From contig JAEWNX010000365.1 of assembly GCA_023461135.1 (NCBI GenBank), forward strand, positions 1 through 5,196: a stretch of DNA of 5,196 bases, given 5' to 3'. The notes below the pieces were generated by a model, which saw nothing but the letters and a program-made list of their open reading frames with translations, had not been told where the DNA came from and made no database searches. This document shows positions 1 through 5,126 of the stretch, in pieces. Numbering within the stretch: the first letter of the stretch is position 1; each line of letters opens with the position of its first letter. This DNA comes from Pseudomonadota bacterium (lineage in GTDB: Bacteria; Pseudomonadota; Alphaproteobacteria; Caulobacterales; Aquidulcibacteraceae). A program made the translations under genes and the position numbers.

Positions 1-44
1 GGACCGCCATCCGCGCCGCTTGCGCGGCCGAAGCGTCGGAGTGA
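1..44 (+). CDS. Possible 3' end of an upstream plus-strand gene (partial)
   Basis: Reading from base 3, an open frame codes for TAIRAACAAEASE and stops at TGA 42-44. Eleven of the 13 codons end in G or C, like the real genes in this window. The stop lies 4 bp from the stop of the convergent gene at 49, so it fits the tight gene packing seen elsewhere here. Thirteen codons are far too few to identify a product, and an open frame this short can occur by chance in GC-rich DNA. Its existence as a gene is an inference. Confidence 0.3.
   Translation, partial: TAIRAACAAEASE
11..27 (-). terminator. Hairpin downstream of the coiled-coil membrane protein gene
   Basis: CCGCGC (11-16) and GCGCGG (22-27) form a perfect 6-bp stem with a 5-nt loop. 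It begins about 22 nt beyond the TAG stop of the minus-strand gene. No U-tract follows on the minus strand, so it is at most a weak or Rho-assisted terminator. It also lies inside the putative coding end of the plus-strand gene. Short GC palindromes are common at this base composition. Confidence 0.22.
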
Positions 45-48
45 CCGG

Positions 49-1173
49 CTAGGAAATCGCCTGGTTGTTCACCAGCCCGCCCGTGGGCGCCGATTCCTCC
101 GATCCGCCGGGCGCGGCGCGCGCGGCAGCCACGCCGCCTTGCGTGAACACGCCGCGCCCGCGCTCCTGGATCCACTTGGCGATATCTTCCGCCAGCACGC
201 CGGCGACGATGCCGACAAGCGCCACCGTGAACGGATTGAGCGTCGCCGAGGTCGTCGCCTGCTGCACGCCAGAGCTGATCGAGAAGCCTGCAATCGCCGC
301 GTTCGCCAGCACATAAAGCGCGAGCGCCGCGCACATCGCGAAGATGAGGCGGATCACGATCTCGGCCATCGTCACCGGCTCAGGCCGGTTGAGATACGCC
401 GGGAACAGATAAAGCAGCGCGCCCAGCGCGCCGGATAGGAGCACCAGTAGCGTTGTAAGCAGCGAAGGATGGCCTTGCGCCAGATAGGCGCTCGCGCCGA
501 ACGGGCTCAGGGTCTGAAGCGCAGTCGCTTCGCTGCGGATGCGGCCGTAATGCTCGTAGTCAGGCACGACGCTTTGCTGCAGGGCGAAGATGCGGCGGTT
601 GGATTCCGCCACCTGCCCGCTGACGAGACGCTGACGCGCCACCAAACTCGCGCGCTCGGCGTCGGCGCCGCCGATATTCTCTTCTTGCGCCGCGAGCTGT
701 TGCACCTGCCCGCGCAGCGCCGCGACGCTCTGCTGATCCGCGGCCGACAAGCCAGGCCGCCCAGCCAGCGCGTTGACGCGCTGCGAAAGAGCCTGCGCAC
801 TCGTGTCCGCCGCCGCGCTCTGCGCCGCTTGCACGTTTGCGCGCGTTTCGACTGCGGCGATGTCGCCGACGATGCTCGCGCGCGCTTCATTCGCGGCGGC
901 TTCGGCGGCGCTTGCTTGATTGTCGATCGCGGCGATCTGCCGATCAATCTCCAGAAGTTCGCCGCGAGGCTCCGCGCTCTCCGCTTCGAGGGCTGTGATC
1001 TGTGCATCGACTTCAGCCAGTCTCTCGAACGAGATGAGGCCGCTCGTGGACGGCGAAAGCTGCGCGACGCCAAACTGAAAATCGCGCGACGCGAAGACGA
1101 GCGCGCCGATCGGCAGGACGATGATCATCGCCACGCCCAGAACCACGCCGACGGCAAACTTGTGCAATGTCAT
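49..1173 (-). CDS. Unrecognised inner-membrane protein with periplasmic coiled coil and C-terminal three-helix membrane module
   Basis: The 374-residue protein has an N-terminal membrane anchor (about residues 7-28). A long Ala/Glu/Gln-rich segment follows (about 46-200) with spaced leucines, alanines and charged residues typical of a coiled coil. Three hydrophobic stretches come next, at about 237-258, 272-297 and 313-333. The tail of about 40 residues is polar and Gly/Ala/Ser-rich. The positive residues around K335 and R338-R340 suggest a cytoplasmic C-terminus, which puts the coiled coil in the periplasm. The C-terminal part (GALGALLYL, then NPFTVALVGIVAGVLAEDI) resembles a membrane module I recall from uncharacterised bacterial proteins, in which an NPF/NPY-like motif precedes a final helix; this is a loose resemblance only. 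The ATG at 1173 is supported by an upstream AAGGGGG-type ribosome binding site at about 8-nt spacing. The gene stands alone and diverges from the gene at 1438. I do not recognise a named family. A scaffold or sensor role is possible but not shown. Confidence 0.88.
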   Translation of the reverse strand: MTLHKFAVGVVLGVAMIIVLPIGALVFASRDFQFGVAQLSPSTSGLISFERLAEVDAQITALEAESAEPRGELLEIDRQIAAIDNQASAAEAAANEARASIVGDIAAVETRANVQAAQSAAADTSAQALSQRVNALAGRPGLSAADQQSVAALRGQVQQLAAQEENIGGADAERASLVARQRLVSGQVAESNRRIFALQQSVVPDYEHYGRIRSEATALQTLSPFGASAYLAQGHPSLLTTLLVLLSGALGALLYLFPAYLNRPEPVTMAEIVIRLIFAMCAALALYVLANAAIAGFSISSGVQQATTSATLNPFTVALVGIVAGVLAEDIAKWIQERGRGVFTQGGVAAARAAPGGSEESAPTGGLVNNQAIS

Positions 1174-1357
1174 GGCAGACCACCCCCTTTGGCTCGGCGT
1201 GCGCCCTGTCCCCGCGCGCCGGCGCGACAGGTGTAGCGCAAAGCTTGACCGGCATTAACCATTCCGTGCGTTCGGACTGACTCCACTGCCGGCTCGCCGT
1301 CGCCGCCGGCTCCACCTCACGTCTAGGTGAATAATTTTTAGTTCGTTCATTTTTCTC

Positions 1358-1386
1358 TTGTCACGGATCAGCGTTCGCGACATTCT
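1358..1386 (+). promoter_or_regulatory. Candidate promoter for the small secreted protein gene
   Basis: TTGTCA (1358-1363) matches the -35 consensus TTGACA at five of six positions. Seventeen bases later, CATTCT (1381-1386) matches TATAAT at only three positions. The spacing is ideal and the AT-rich patch lies just upstream, where an UP-like element would sit. The implied transcript would start near 1393 and have a leader of about 45 nt. The weak -10 makes this tentative. Confidence 0.28.
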
Positions 1387-1425
1387 TGCCCCCGCGCTCC
1401 TCCCCAGGCGGCGCGACCAGCACCC

Positions 1426-1430
1426 AGGAG
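1426..1430 (+). promoter_or_regulatory. Ribosome binding site of the small secreted protein gene
   Basis: AGGAG lies 7 nt before the ATG at 1438. It is the clearest Shine-Dalgarno sequence in the window. It fixes the start at 1438 rather than at other nearby starts in overlapping frames. Confidence 0.7.
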
Positions 1431-1437
1431 TTTTCCG

Positions 1438-1773
1438 ATGTCCGTCGTCCGTTCGATCGTTCTCGCCGCCGTCCTTACGGCGGGCTTCGCCGCCCCTGCC
1501 TTCGCCCGCGATCCGGTATTCACGGTGAAGCTCGAGGCCCCCGTCGCTCAGCAAACCCGCGTGATCGCGCAAAACGCGCTCTGGACCTGCGACGGCGACA
1601 CCTGCCGTGCGCGCGCCGATCACGCCGTCAGCGTGCGGGCCTGCCGCCAGTTCGTGCGCCAAGCCGGCGATGTCCGCATCGCCTCGTACGGTTCGGAAGA
1701 CCGTGAACTCAGCGCCGACGAAGTCGCCCGCTGCAACGGCGATGCGTCAGCGACGCAACAGGCCGAAAACTAA
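1438..1773 (+). CDS. Small exported four-cysteine protein, CC_3452-like
   Basis: The 111-residue product begins with a classic Sec signal peptide: an Arg near the N-terminus, a hydrophobic core at about 6-19, and a likely cleavage after AFA at residue 23. The mature part of about 88 residues carries four cysteines (C51, C56, C69, C99), which could form two periplasmic disulfides. The core pattern, tryptophan followed by CDGDTC and then an RACRQF segment, resembles a small family I recall as CC_3452, named after a Caulobacter protein and of unknown function. That assignment is from memory of the pattern only. A good AGGAG ribosome binding site supports the start. The gene appears to be transcribed alone, with divergent and convergent neighbours. 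The family has no known activity and none is proposed. Confidence 0.85.
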   Translation: MSVVRSIVLAAVLTAGFAAPAFARDPVFTVKLEAPVAQQTRVIAQNALWTCDGDTCRARADHAVSVRACRQFVRQAGDVRIASYGSEDRELSADEVARCNGDASATQQAEN

Positions 1774-1789
1774 GGCAAACACGCCGATC

Positions 1790-1824
1790 GTGCGGACGCC
1801 GGTCAGATTTGACTGCGTCCGCGC
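1790..1824. terminator. Candidate bidirectional terminator hairpin between convergent genes
   Basis: GCGGACGC (1792-1799) pairs with GCGTCCGC (1815-1822). Inside it, after a small internal loop, GTCA (1802-1805) pairs with TGAC (1810-1813) around a 4-nt loop. A T:G wobble and a G:C pair extend the base to 1790/1824. It lies 16 nt after the TAA of the plus-strand gene and contains the TGA (1803-1805) of the minus-strand gene. Neither side has a run of T, so it is not a textbook intrinsic terminator. Its position suits transcript-end protection or bidirectional termination. Confidence 0.45.
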
Positions 1825-2285
1825 AACGGCTCGCGCCACGGATGATCGCCGCACGGCGTCAATGTGAGCGCCGTCACCGCGGGATCGCCCGCGATGCGCA
1901 ACCGCGCGGCGCCAGTGCGCGGATCCACCAGACTATGCGAGACCGGCGCGATGCCGGCGCCCGCGCGCGCCAGCACGACGACGCCATGCGCCCCGGCGCT
2001 GCGCGCGCCGCCCGGTAGGCGCGGCAGCTCGTAGCTGATGCGGACGCGGAATTCGTCGCCAAGCGCTTCGACCTCGTAATGCGGGTGCAGGAACAGCGTC
2101 TGGCGCTCGTCCTCATAGACGGCGGCGATCGCTTCGGGCCCGAATTCGACGCCCACCCCCGCGCGGCACGCGGCGGGTCCCGCGCTCCACAAACCGGACA
2201 GCTCCGCCGGCGGCGGCTGCGGTGCACTGCAGCCGGCTACGACGGACAAACCGAGCCAGGCGATGAGTTGACGCGCGCGCGTCAT
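1803..2285 (-). CDS. Conserved hypothetical lipoprotein
   Basis: From the ATG at 2285 the product has 160 residues. It starts with a lipoprotein signal, MTRARQ followed by a short hydrophobic core and the lipobox VVAGC with C19, so the mature protein should be lipid-anchored. A Pro-rich linker (about 22-27) leads into a globular, probably beta-rich domain starting at GLWSAGPAAC. Two further cysteines (C40, C145) could form one disulfide. Residue +2 is Ser, not Asp, so sorting to the outer membrane is more likely than inner-membrane retention. A longer GTG start at 2327 would put 14 charged residues before the signal, so I prefer 2285, although no strong ribosome binding site precedes it. The GLWS...ACRAGVGVEFGP and HPWRE-type motifs look like a conserved alphaproteobacterial family of unknown function; this is recalled, not searched. 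The gene is monocistronic, and its stop codon lies in a hairpin shared with the convergent gene. Confidence 0.8.
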   Translation of the reverse strand: MTRARQLIAWLGLSVVAGCSAPQPPPAELSGLWSAGPAACRAGVGVEFGPEAIAAVYEDERQTLFLHPHYEVEALGDEFRVRISYELPRLPGGARSAGAHGVVVLARAGAGIAPVSHSLVDPRTGAARLRIAGDPAVTALTLTPCGDHPWREPLRGRSQI

Positions 2286-2386
2286 GGTTTTCGGGCTACG
2301 CTGCTCTGGTTGACGAGGTCTGAACACCGATGCGGCCTAGTCAAAATCCTGCCGGCGCCCCATGTGATCCCCGGCTTCGGCCCGTG
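2286..2386. promoter_or_regulatory. Divergent promoter region with face-to-face -35-like boxes
   Basis: TTGACG (2310-2315, plus strand) and TTGACT (2344-2339, minus strand) each match the -35 consensus at five of six positions. They point towards each other, forming a dyad TTGAC-N25-GTCAA. Neither has a convincing -10 at 16-18 nt. If both are used, the two promoters overlap completely and would compete for RNA polymerase. The same dyad could instead be a regulator site. If the plus-strand box is real, transcription would start downstream of the ATG at 2330, which favours the exoD-like start at 2387. Confidence 0.28.
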
Positions 2387-3046
2387 ATGCTCAACCCCGC
2401 ACCTCCTCCCGTCCGCCTCGCCCCCGGCCGTTCCGCTTCCGAGCTCCTCGACGATCTCGTGGACGCGTTTCCGGGCGATAAGACGAGTGTCGGCGAGCTG
2501 ATCGATCGGCTGGATTCGCGCGCGCACGGCATGCTGCTGCTGGTGCTGGCGCTGCCCATGTGCATCCCGAACGTGCCGGGAATCTCGACGATTTTCGGCG
2601 TGCTGATGATGCTGCCCGCGTTGCAGCTCGTGATGGGCTCGCGCCGCCTCTGGGTTCCTCAGCGCGTGCGCAGATGGGAAATCGAGTGCGCGCCATTGCG
2701 GCGCACGTTGCGCGCGGCGACGCCGCCGCTGAAGCGCGTGGAGTATCTGATCAAGCCGCGCTGGTCGCGCCTCACCCGCTTTCCGGTGACCATCCTGGTC
2801 GGCCTGCAGACGCTGCTGATGGCGTTCATCCTGATCTTGCCGATCCCCTTCGCGAACTGGCCGCCGGGGATGACCGTCGCCATCACCTCACTGGCGCTGT
2901 TGCAGCGCGACGGCGTGCTGATGCTGCTGACTATTCCTGCCGCCATCGCGTCCGTTGCGTCCGTCTATCTCGGAACGCGCGTCGGTCTTGCCGTGATCAA
3001 CAACATTATCGAATGGGTCCAGGGCTTGATCGGCGCCGGCGCCTGA
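2387..3046 (+). CDS. exoD: ExoD-family membrane protein (exopolysaccharide synthesis)
   Basis: The 219-residue product matches the ExoD pattern. An N-terminal amphipathic segment (SASELLDDLVDAFPG, about 16-30) is followed by SVGELIDRLDSRAHG. The family's hallmark hydrophobic stretch, ALPMCIPNVPG, comes next (about 55-65). More membrane segments follow at about 66-84, 133-153, 160-172 and 175-195. ExoD in Sinorhizobium affects exopolysaccharide production, alkali tolerance and nodule invasion; the molecular mechanism is unknown. An in-frame ATG at 2330 would add 19 residues. I prefer 2387 because only about half of the 18 codons after that first ATG end in G/C, against a strong majority in the body, and because 219 residues suits the family. 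Against this, 2387 has no Shine-Dalgarno sequence, while a weak GAGG lies 11 nt before 2330. No polysaccharide genes are adjacent. The gene symbol is family-level. Confidence 0.85.
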   Translation: MLNPAPPPVRLAPGRSASELLDDLVDAFPGDKTSVGELIDRLDSRAHGMLLLVLALPMCIPNVPGISTIFGVLMMLPALQLVMGSRRLWVPQRVRRWEIECAPLRRTLRAATPPLKRVEYLIKPRWSRLTRFPVTILVGLQTLLMAFILILPIPFANWPPGMTVAITSLALLQRDGVLMLLTIPAAIASVASVYLGTRVGLAVINNIIEWVQGLIGAGA

Positions 3047-3053
3047 GCGTCAG
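3032..3053. repeat. GGCGCCGGCGCC palindrome and stop-codon dyad at a convergent junction
   Basis: The last sense codons of the exoD-like gene contain the perfect 12-bp palindrome GGCGCCGGCGCC (3032-3043). It is followed at once by CTGA-GCG-TCAG (3043-3053), where the TGA is the plus-strand stop and the TCA is the complement of the minus-strand stop. Any transcript ending here must carry part of the opposite gene's antisense. No T-run is present. This may serve as a weak bidirectional end signal, or may simply be the product of GC-rich coding sequence (Gly-Ala-Gly-Ala codons). Confidence 0.3.
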
Positions 3054-3919
3054 CAAGAGCGCCGGATCAACCACCCTAGCTGCTCGCCGCCGCGCCCGAC
3101 TGCCGGTTCAATCGCACGGCATTCGCCGCCACGAGGCTCGCTCCCGCCGCGCTGGAATTCCGGATCGCCTTCGCCCGCACGTCTGTCGAGATCGGAAATA
3201 GGCTCGAACACTGCGACTTCTGCGCCCGATGCGCTGGCGATGCATTCGCGCCGCGCCCCGTCCGCATCGCGCGTCCGCACGCTCACTTGGCCTTCGTCGA
3301 GCGACGTCGCGAACGTCACGCGCGCCGGCCGCGACGACACGCGCGTCAGGCACGCGTCGATCGCCGGGATCAGTTCGGGCAGCACGGACGCCCACGTCGC
3401 GCGCGCGCCGTCTGCGATGCCGCGCCGTGCGCAGCCTTGGTACGCCACGCCTTCGAAGATCACGTGCGCGACATACGCAAGCTCGACGCCGCTCGCGGTG
3501 CACGCCTGCTGCATGATCGTAATGGTGAGCGGCCCCGCAACGACGCGCATGCCGCGCTCATGATACTCGCGCGCCGCTGTCATGCCCCCGTCCTCCCCCA
3601 AGCCGGGGCGCGAGAACTGCGCATAATCGTTCAAGAGCCGCAGCTCCCATGCGCCCTCTGCCCCGGCGCCATCGGAGGCAAGCGCGTCAATTCCGCCGGA
3701 CGCTTGGAACTCGCCCTCGTACAACGCGCGTTGCTGCGCGTTGGCCGGCCCGCCCAGCGCCGCCAATTGGCCGGCGGCGATCTCGGCTTCGCGCTCGGCG
3801 TTGCTCGGCGGCGCGGTTGTTTCGGAGGGCGTTTCGGATTGGCGCTCGCATGCCGACAACCCGGTCAGGGCGGCCAGCATCAGCGCGCAGCTCAACACGC
3901 CGCGCATCAGGGTCCGCAT
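3050..3919 (-). CDS. Cysteine-rich lipoprotein with COG3650-like segment
   Basis: From the ATG at 3919 the product has 289 residues. The signal peptide ends in the lipobox LSAC with C24. A low-complexity polar linker follows (about 25-55). The mature domain carries six more cysteines (C140, C163, C190, C226, C267, C289), an even number that suits three disulfides in the periplasm. The stretch at about 133-165 (a Cys, then VAHVIFEGVAYQGCARR) resembles the small COG3650-type domain, whose hallmark is a Cys pair ending in GCA. The C-terminal half has W176 before a LIPAIDACL segment, then DPEFQR and a final GWLIRRSC, which I recall as a recurring arrangement in alphaproteobacterial lipoproteins. 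The function is unknown. The 3919 start is chosen because GAGGGGAAAG precedes it at suitable distance and the signal peptide then begins properly; an ATG at 3943 would add eight polar residues. The stop is 3 bp from the convergent exoD-like stop. Confidence 0.83.
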   Translation of the reverse strand: MRTLMRGVLSCALMLAALTGLSACERQSETPSETTAPPSNAEREAEIAAGQLAALGGPANAQQRALYEGEFQASGGIDALASDGAGAEGAWELRLLNDYAQFSRPGLGEDGGMTAAREYHERGMRVVAGPLTITIMQQACTASGVELAYVAHVIFEGVAYQGCARRGIADGARATWASVLPELIPAIDACLTRVSSRPARVTFATSLDEGQVSVRTRDADGARRECIASASGAEVAVFEPISDLDRRAGEGDPEFQRGGSEPRGGECRAIEPAVGRGGEQLGWLIRRSC

Positions 3920-3986
3920 CGGACTTTCCCCTCTGGCTGACATCCCTTGGGACGCCAGCGCCCTCGCGAGGCGCTAGTATAGACCC
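3920..3986. promoter_or_regulatory. Divergent promoter region for the lipoprotein and the DNA methyltransferase
   Basis: This 67-bp region contains an inverted repeat AGCGCC (3957-3962)/GGCGCT (3970-3975) whose 7-nt loop holds TCGCGA, itself a palindrome. Next to it, bases 3975-3981 read TAGTATA. On the plus strand TAGTAT (3975-3980) is a -10-like box (four of six) ending 6 nt before the methyltransferase ATG. On the minus strand TATACT (3981-3976) is a better -10 (five of six), predicting a lipoprotein transcript with a leader of about 50 nt. Neither direction has a convincing -35 at 16-18 nt; TTGGGA (3947-3952) is 22 nt from the plus-strand box. The dyad overlaps where a repressor of either promoter would bind. 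Confidence 0.4.
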
Positions 3987-5126
3987 ATGCAGCGTGATTC
4001 CGGCGCCCCACTTTTCGAGTTTTTCGCCGGCGGCGGGCTGGCGCGCCTCGGCCTCGAACCGGACTTTCGCTGCGTCTTCGCCAACGACATCGATCCCGCC
4101 AAAGCCGCAGCGTACCGGCGCGCATTCGGCGGCGGCGAGTTTCGCGAAGGCGACATCTGGAAGCTCTCGCCAATCGAGTTGCCCGGCGCCGCCGCTTTGG
4201 CGTGGGCGTCGTTCCCCTGTCAGGACGTGTCCCTGGCGGGCGAGCGCCGCGGACTTGCCGCGCCGCGCTCAGGCGCCTTCTGGGGCTTTCATCAACTGAT
4301 CGACCAGCTCGTCGACGCAAACCGCGCGCCCGAGGTGCTGGCGCTCGAGAACGTCTCCGGCCTGCTCAGTTCTCACGGCGGCGCGGATTTCTCAGCGCTC
4401 GTGCATGCGCTGGACGATCTCGGCTATCGCGTCGGCGCGCTCGAGGTGGACGCTGCGCTCTTTACGCCGCAATCGCGTCCCCGCTTGTTCGTCATCGCTG
4501 CGCGGCGGGCGCCGCCTTCGCTGATGGCCTCAGGTCCTTCGGAGCCGTTTCACACGCCAGCACTGCGCAATTCGGTGGCGCGCATGCCTGACGGCTTGCG
4601 CAAACGCTTCGTCTGGTGGCGGCTCGACCTGCCGGCCAAGCGCAACACACACCTCGCGGATATGCTCGATGACGACGCGGATGTTGCGTGGAACAGCGCC
4701 GAGCAAACCGAACGCCTGATCGGCCAGATGAGCGCGCTTCAGCGCACGAGACTCGACGCGCTGCGCCAAAGCGGCCGGCGCGAGGTCGGCGCCGTGTTCC
4801 GGCGCATCCGCATCGAGCACGGCCAGCGCGTCCAGCGCGCGGAGGCGCGCTTCGACGGCGTCGCCGGGTGCCTGCGCACGCCTGCGGGCGGATCCAGCCG
4901 GCAGTTGCTCCTGTTCGTGCACGGCGACGATGTGCGCTCGCGCCTGCTCACGCCGCGCGAAGCGGCGCGGCTGATGGGCGTGCCGGAAGACTATCCGCTG
5001 CCCGCCGGACAGACCGCGGGGCTGCATTTGGTCGGTGACGCCGTTTGCGTTCCCGTCGTGCGTTGGCTGTCGCATCACCTGCTGGCGCCGCTCGCCGGGG
5101 TCGCGACCCAACGCCTGAGCGCGTGA
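3987..5126 (+). CDS. DNA (cytosine-5-)-methyltransferase, Dcm type
   Basis: The enzyme transfers a methyl group from S-adenosylmethionine to C5 of cytosine within a specific DNA sequence. The 379 residues show the family motifs in order: motif I FEFFAGGGLARLGL (about 10-23, AdoMet binding), the acidic ND.D segment (33-36), motif IV with the catalytic PCQ (C78), motif VI ENV (121-123), motif VIII QSRPR (162-166), motif IX around GCLRTPAGGSSRQ (294-306), and motif X GDAVCVPVVRWL (350-361). The stretch of about 115 residues between VIII and IX is the target recognition domain; I cannot deduce its specificity. All catalytic motifs look intact, so it should be active. The start is fixed: an in-frame TAG lies 12 nt upstream, and no other start occurs before motif I. 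There is no Shine-Dalgarno sequence at usable distance. The ORF overlaps the following vsr-like start by one base. No restriction enzyme is visible. Base composition matches its neighbours, so there is no sign of recent transfer. Confidence 0.96.
   Translation: MQRDSGAPLFEFFAGGGLARLGLEPDFRCVFANDIDPAKAAAYRRAFGGGEFREGDIWKLSPIELPGAAALAWASFPCQDVSLAGERRGLAAPRSGAFWGFHQLIDQLVDANRAPEVLALENVSGLLSSHGGADFSALVHALDDLGYRVGALEVDAALFTPQSRPRLFVIAARRAPPSLMASGPSEPFHTPALRNSVARMPDGLRKRFVWWRLDLPAKRNTHLADMLDDDADVAWNSAEQTERLIGQMSALQRTRLDALRQSGRREVGAVFRRIRIEHGQRVQRAEARFDGVAGCLRTPAGGSSRQLLLFVHGDDVRSRLLTPREAARLMGVPEDYPLPAGQTAGLHLVGDAVCVPVVRWLSHHLLAPLAGVATQRLSA

Larger units (their letters stand above)
1174..1437. promoter_or_regulatory. 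Divergent intergenic region with AT-rich patch and GC-rich dyads
   Basis: These 264 bp separate two divergent genes and should hold promoters for both. Visible elements are an inverted repeat CCTGTC (1205-1210)/GACAGG (1226-1231) flanking the 12-bp palindrome CGCGCCGGCGCG (1215-1226); GCCGGCTC occurring twice (1288-1295 and 1305-1312), with each GCCGGC core itself palindromic; CACCT (1313-1317)/AGGTG (1325-1329) with a 7-nt loop; and an AT-rich patch from about 1325 to 1360 that contrasts sharply with its surroundings. A GANTC site (GACTC, 1279-1283), the CcrM methylation target in Caulobacterales and relatives, is present. No minus-strand promoter could be assigned with confidence. Confidence 0.45.

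Noticed and set aside
469..1236. Long plus-strand open frame (255 codons) opposite the coiled-coil membrane protein gene
   Set aside because: Arg/Ala/Asp-rich translation without domains or ribosome binding site. It is the antisense shadow of the well-supported minus-strand gene, as expected at high GC.
1255..1350. Short minus-strand ORF (31 codons, begins MNELKIIHLD) in the intergenic region, a possible leader peptide
   Set aside because: It starts in the AT-rich patch with only AGAG upstream, and its second half is a run of arginines typical of random GC-rich translation. The position before the membrane protein gene is suggestive, but nothing else supports it.
2560..3201. Plus-strand ORF of 213 codons overlapping the exoD-like gene and the lipoprotein junction
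   Set aside because: Low-complexity Arg/Ala/His translation in another frame of the exoD-like gene. ExoD motifs lie in the chosen frame only.
3287..3940. Plus-strand ORF of 217 codons opposite the cysteine-rich lipoprotein gene
   Set aside because: The minus strand has a signal peptide, lipobox, ribosome binding site and patterned cysteines. The plus-strand frame shows only Arg/Ala/His-rich shadow composition.
4530..5111. Minus-strand ORF of 193 codons opposite the methyltransferase gene
   Set aside because: It lies wholly antisense to motif-bearing methyltransferase codons and has no domain features of its own.
3987..5126. GDAV in motif X in place of the common GNAV, considered as a defective methyltransferase
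   Set aside because: As I recall, related C5 enzymes carry GDxV-type motif X followed by VPVV, and the catalytic PCQ, ENV and QSRPR motifs are all intact, so this looks like normal variation.
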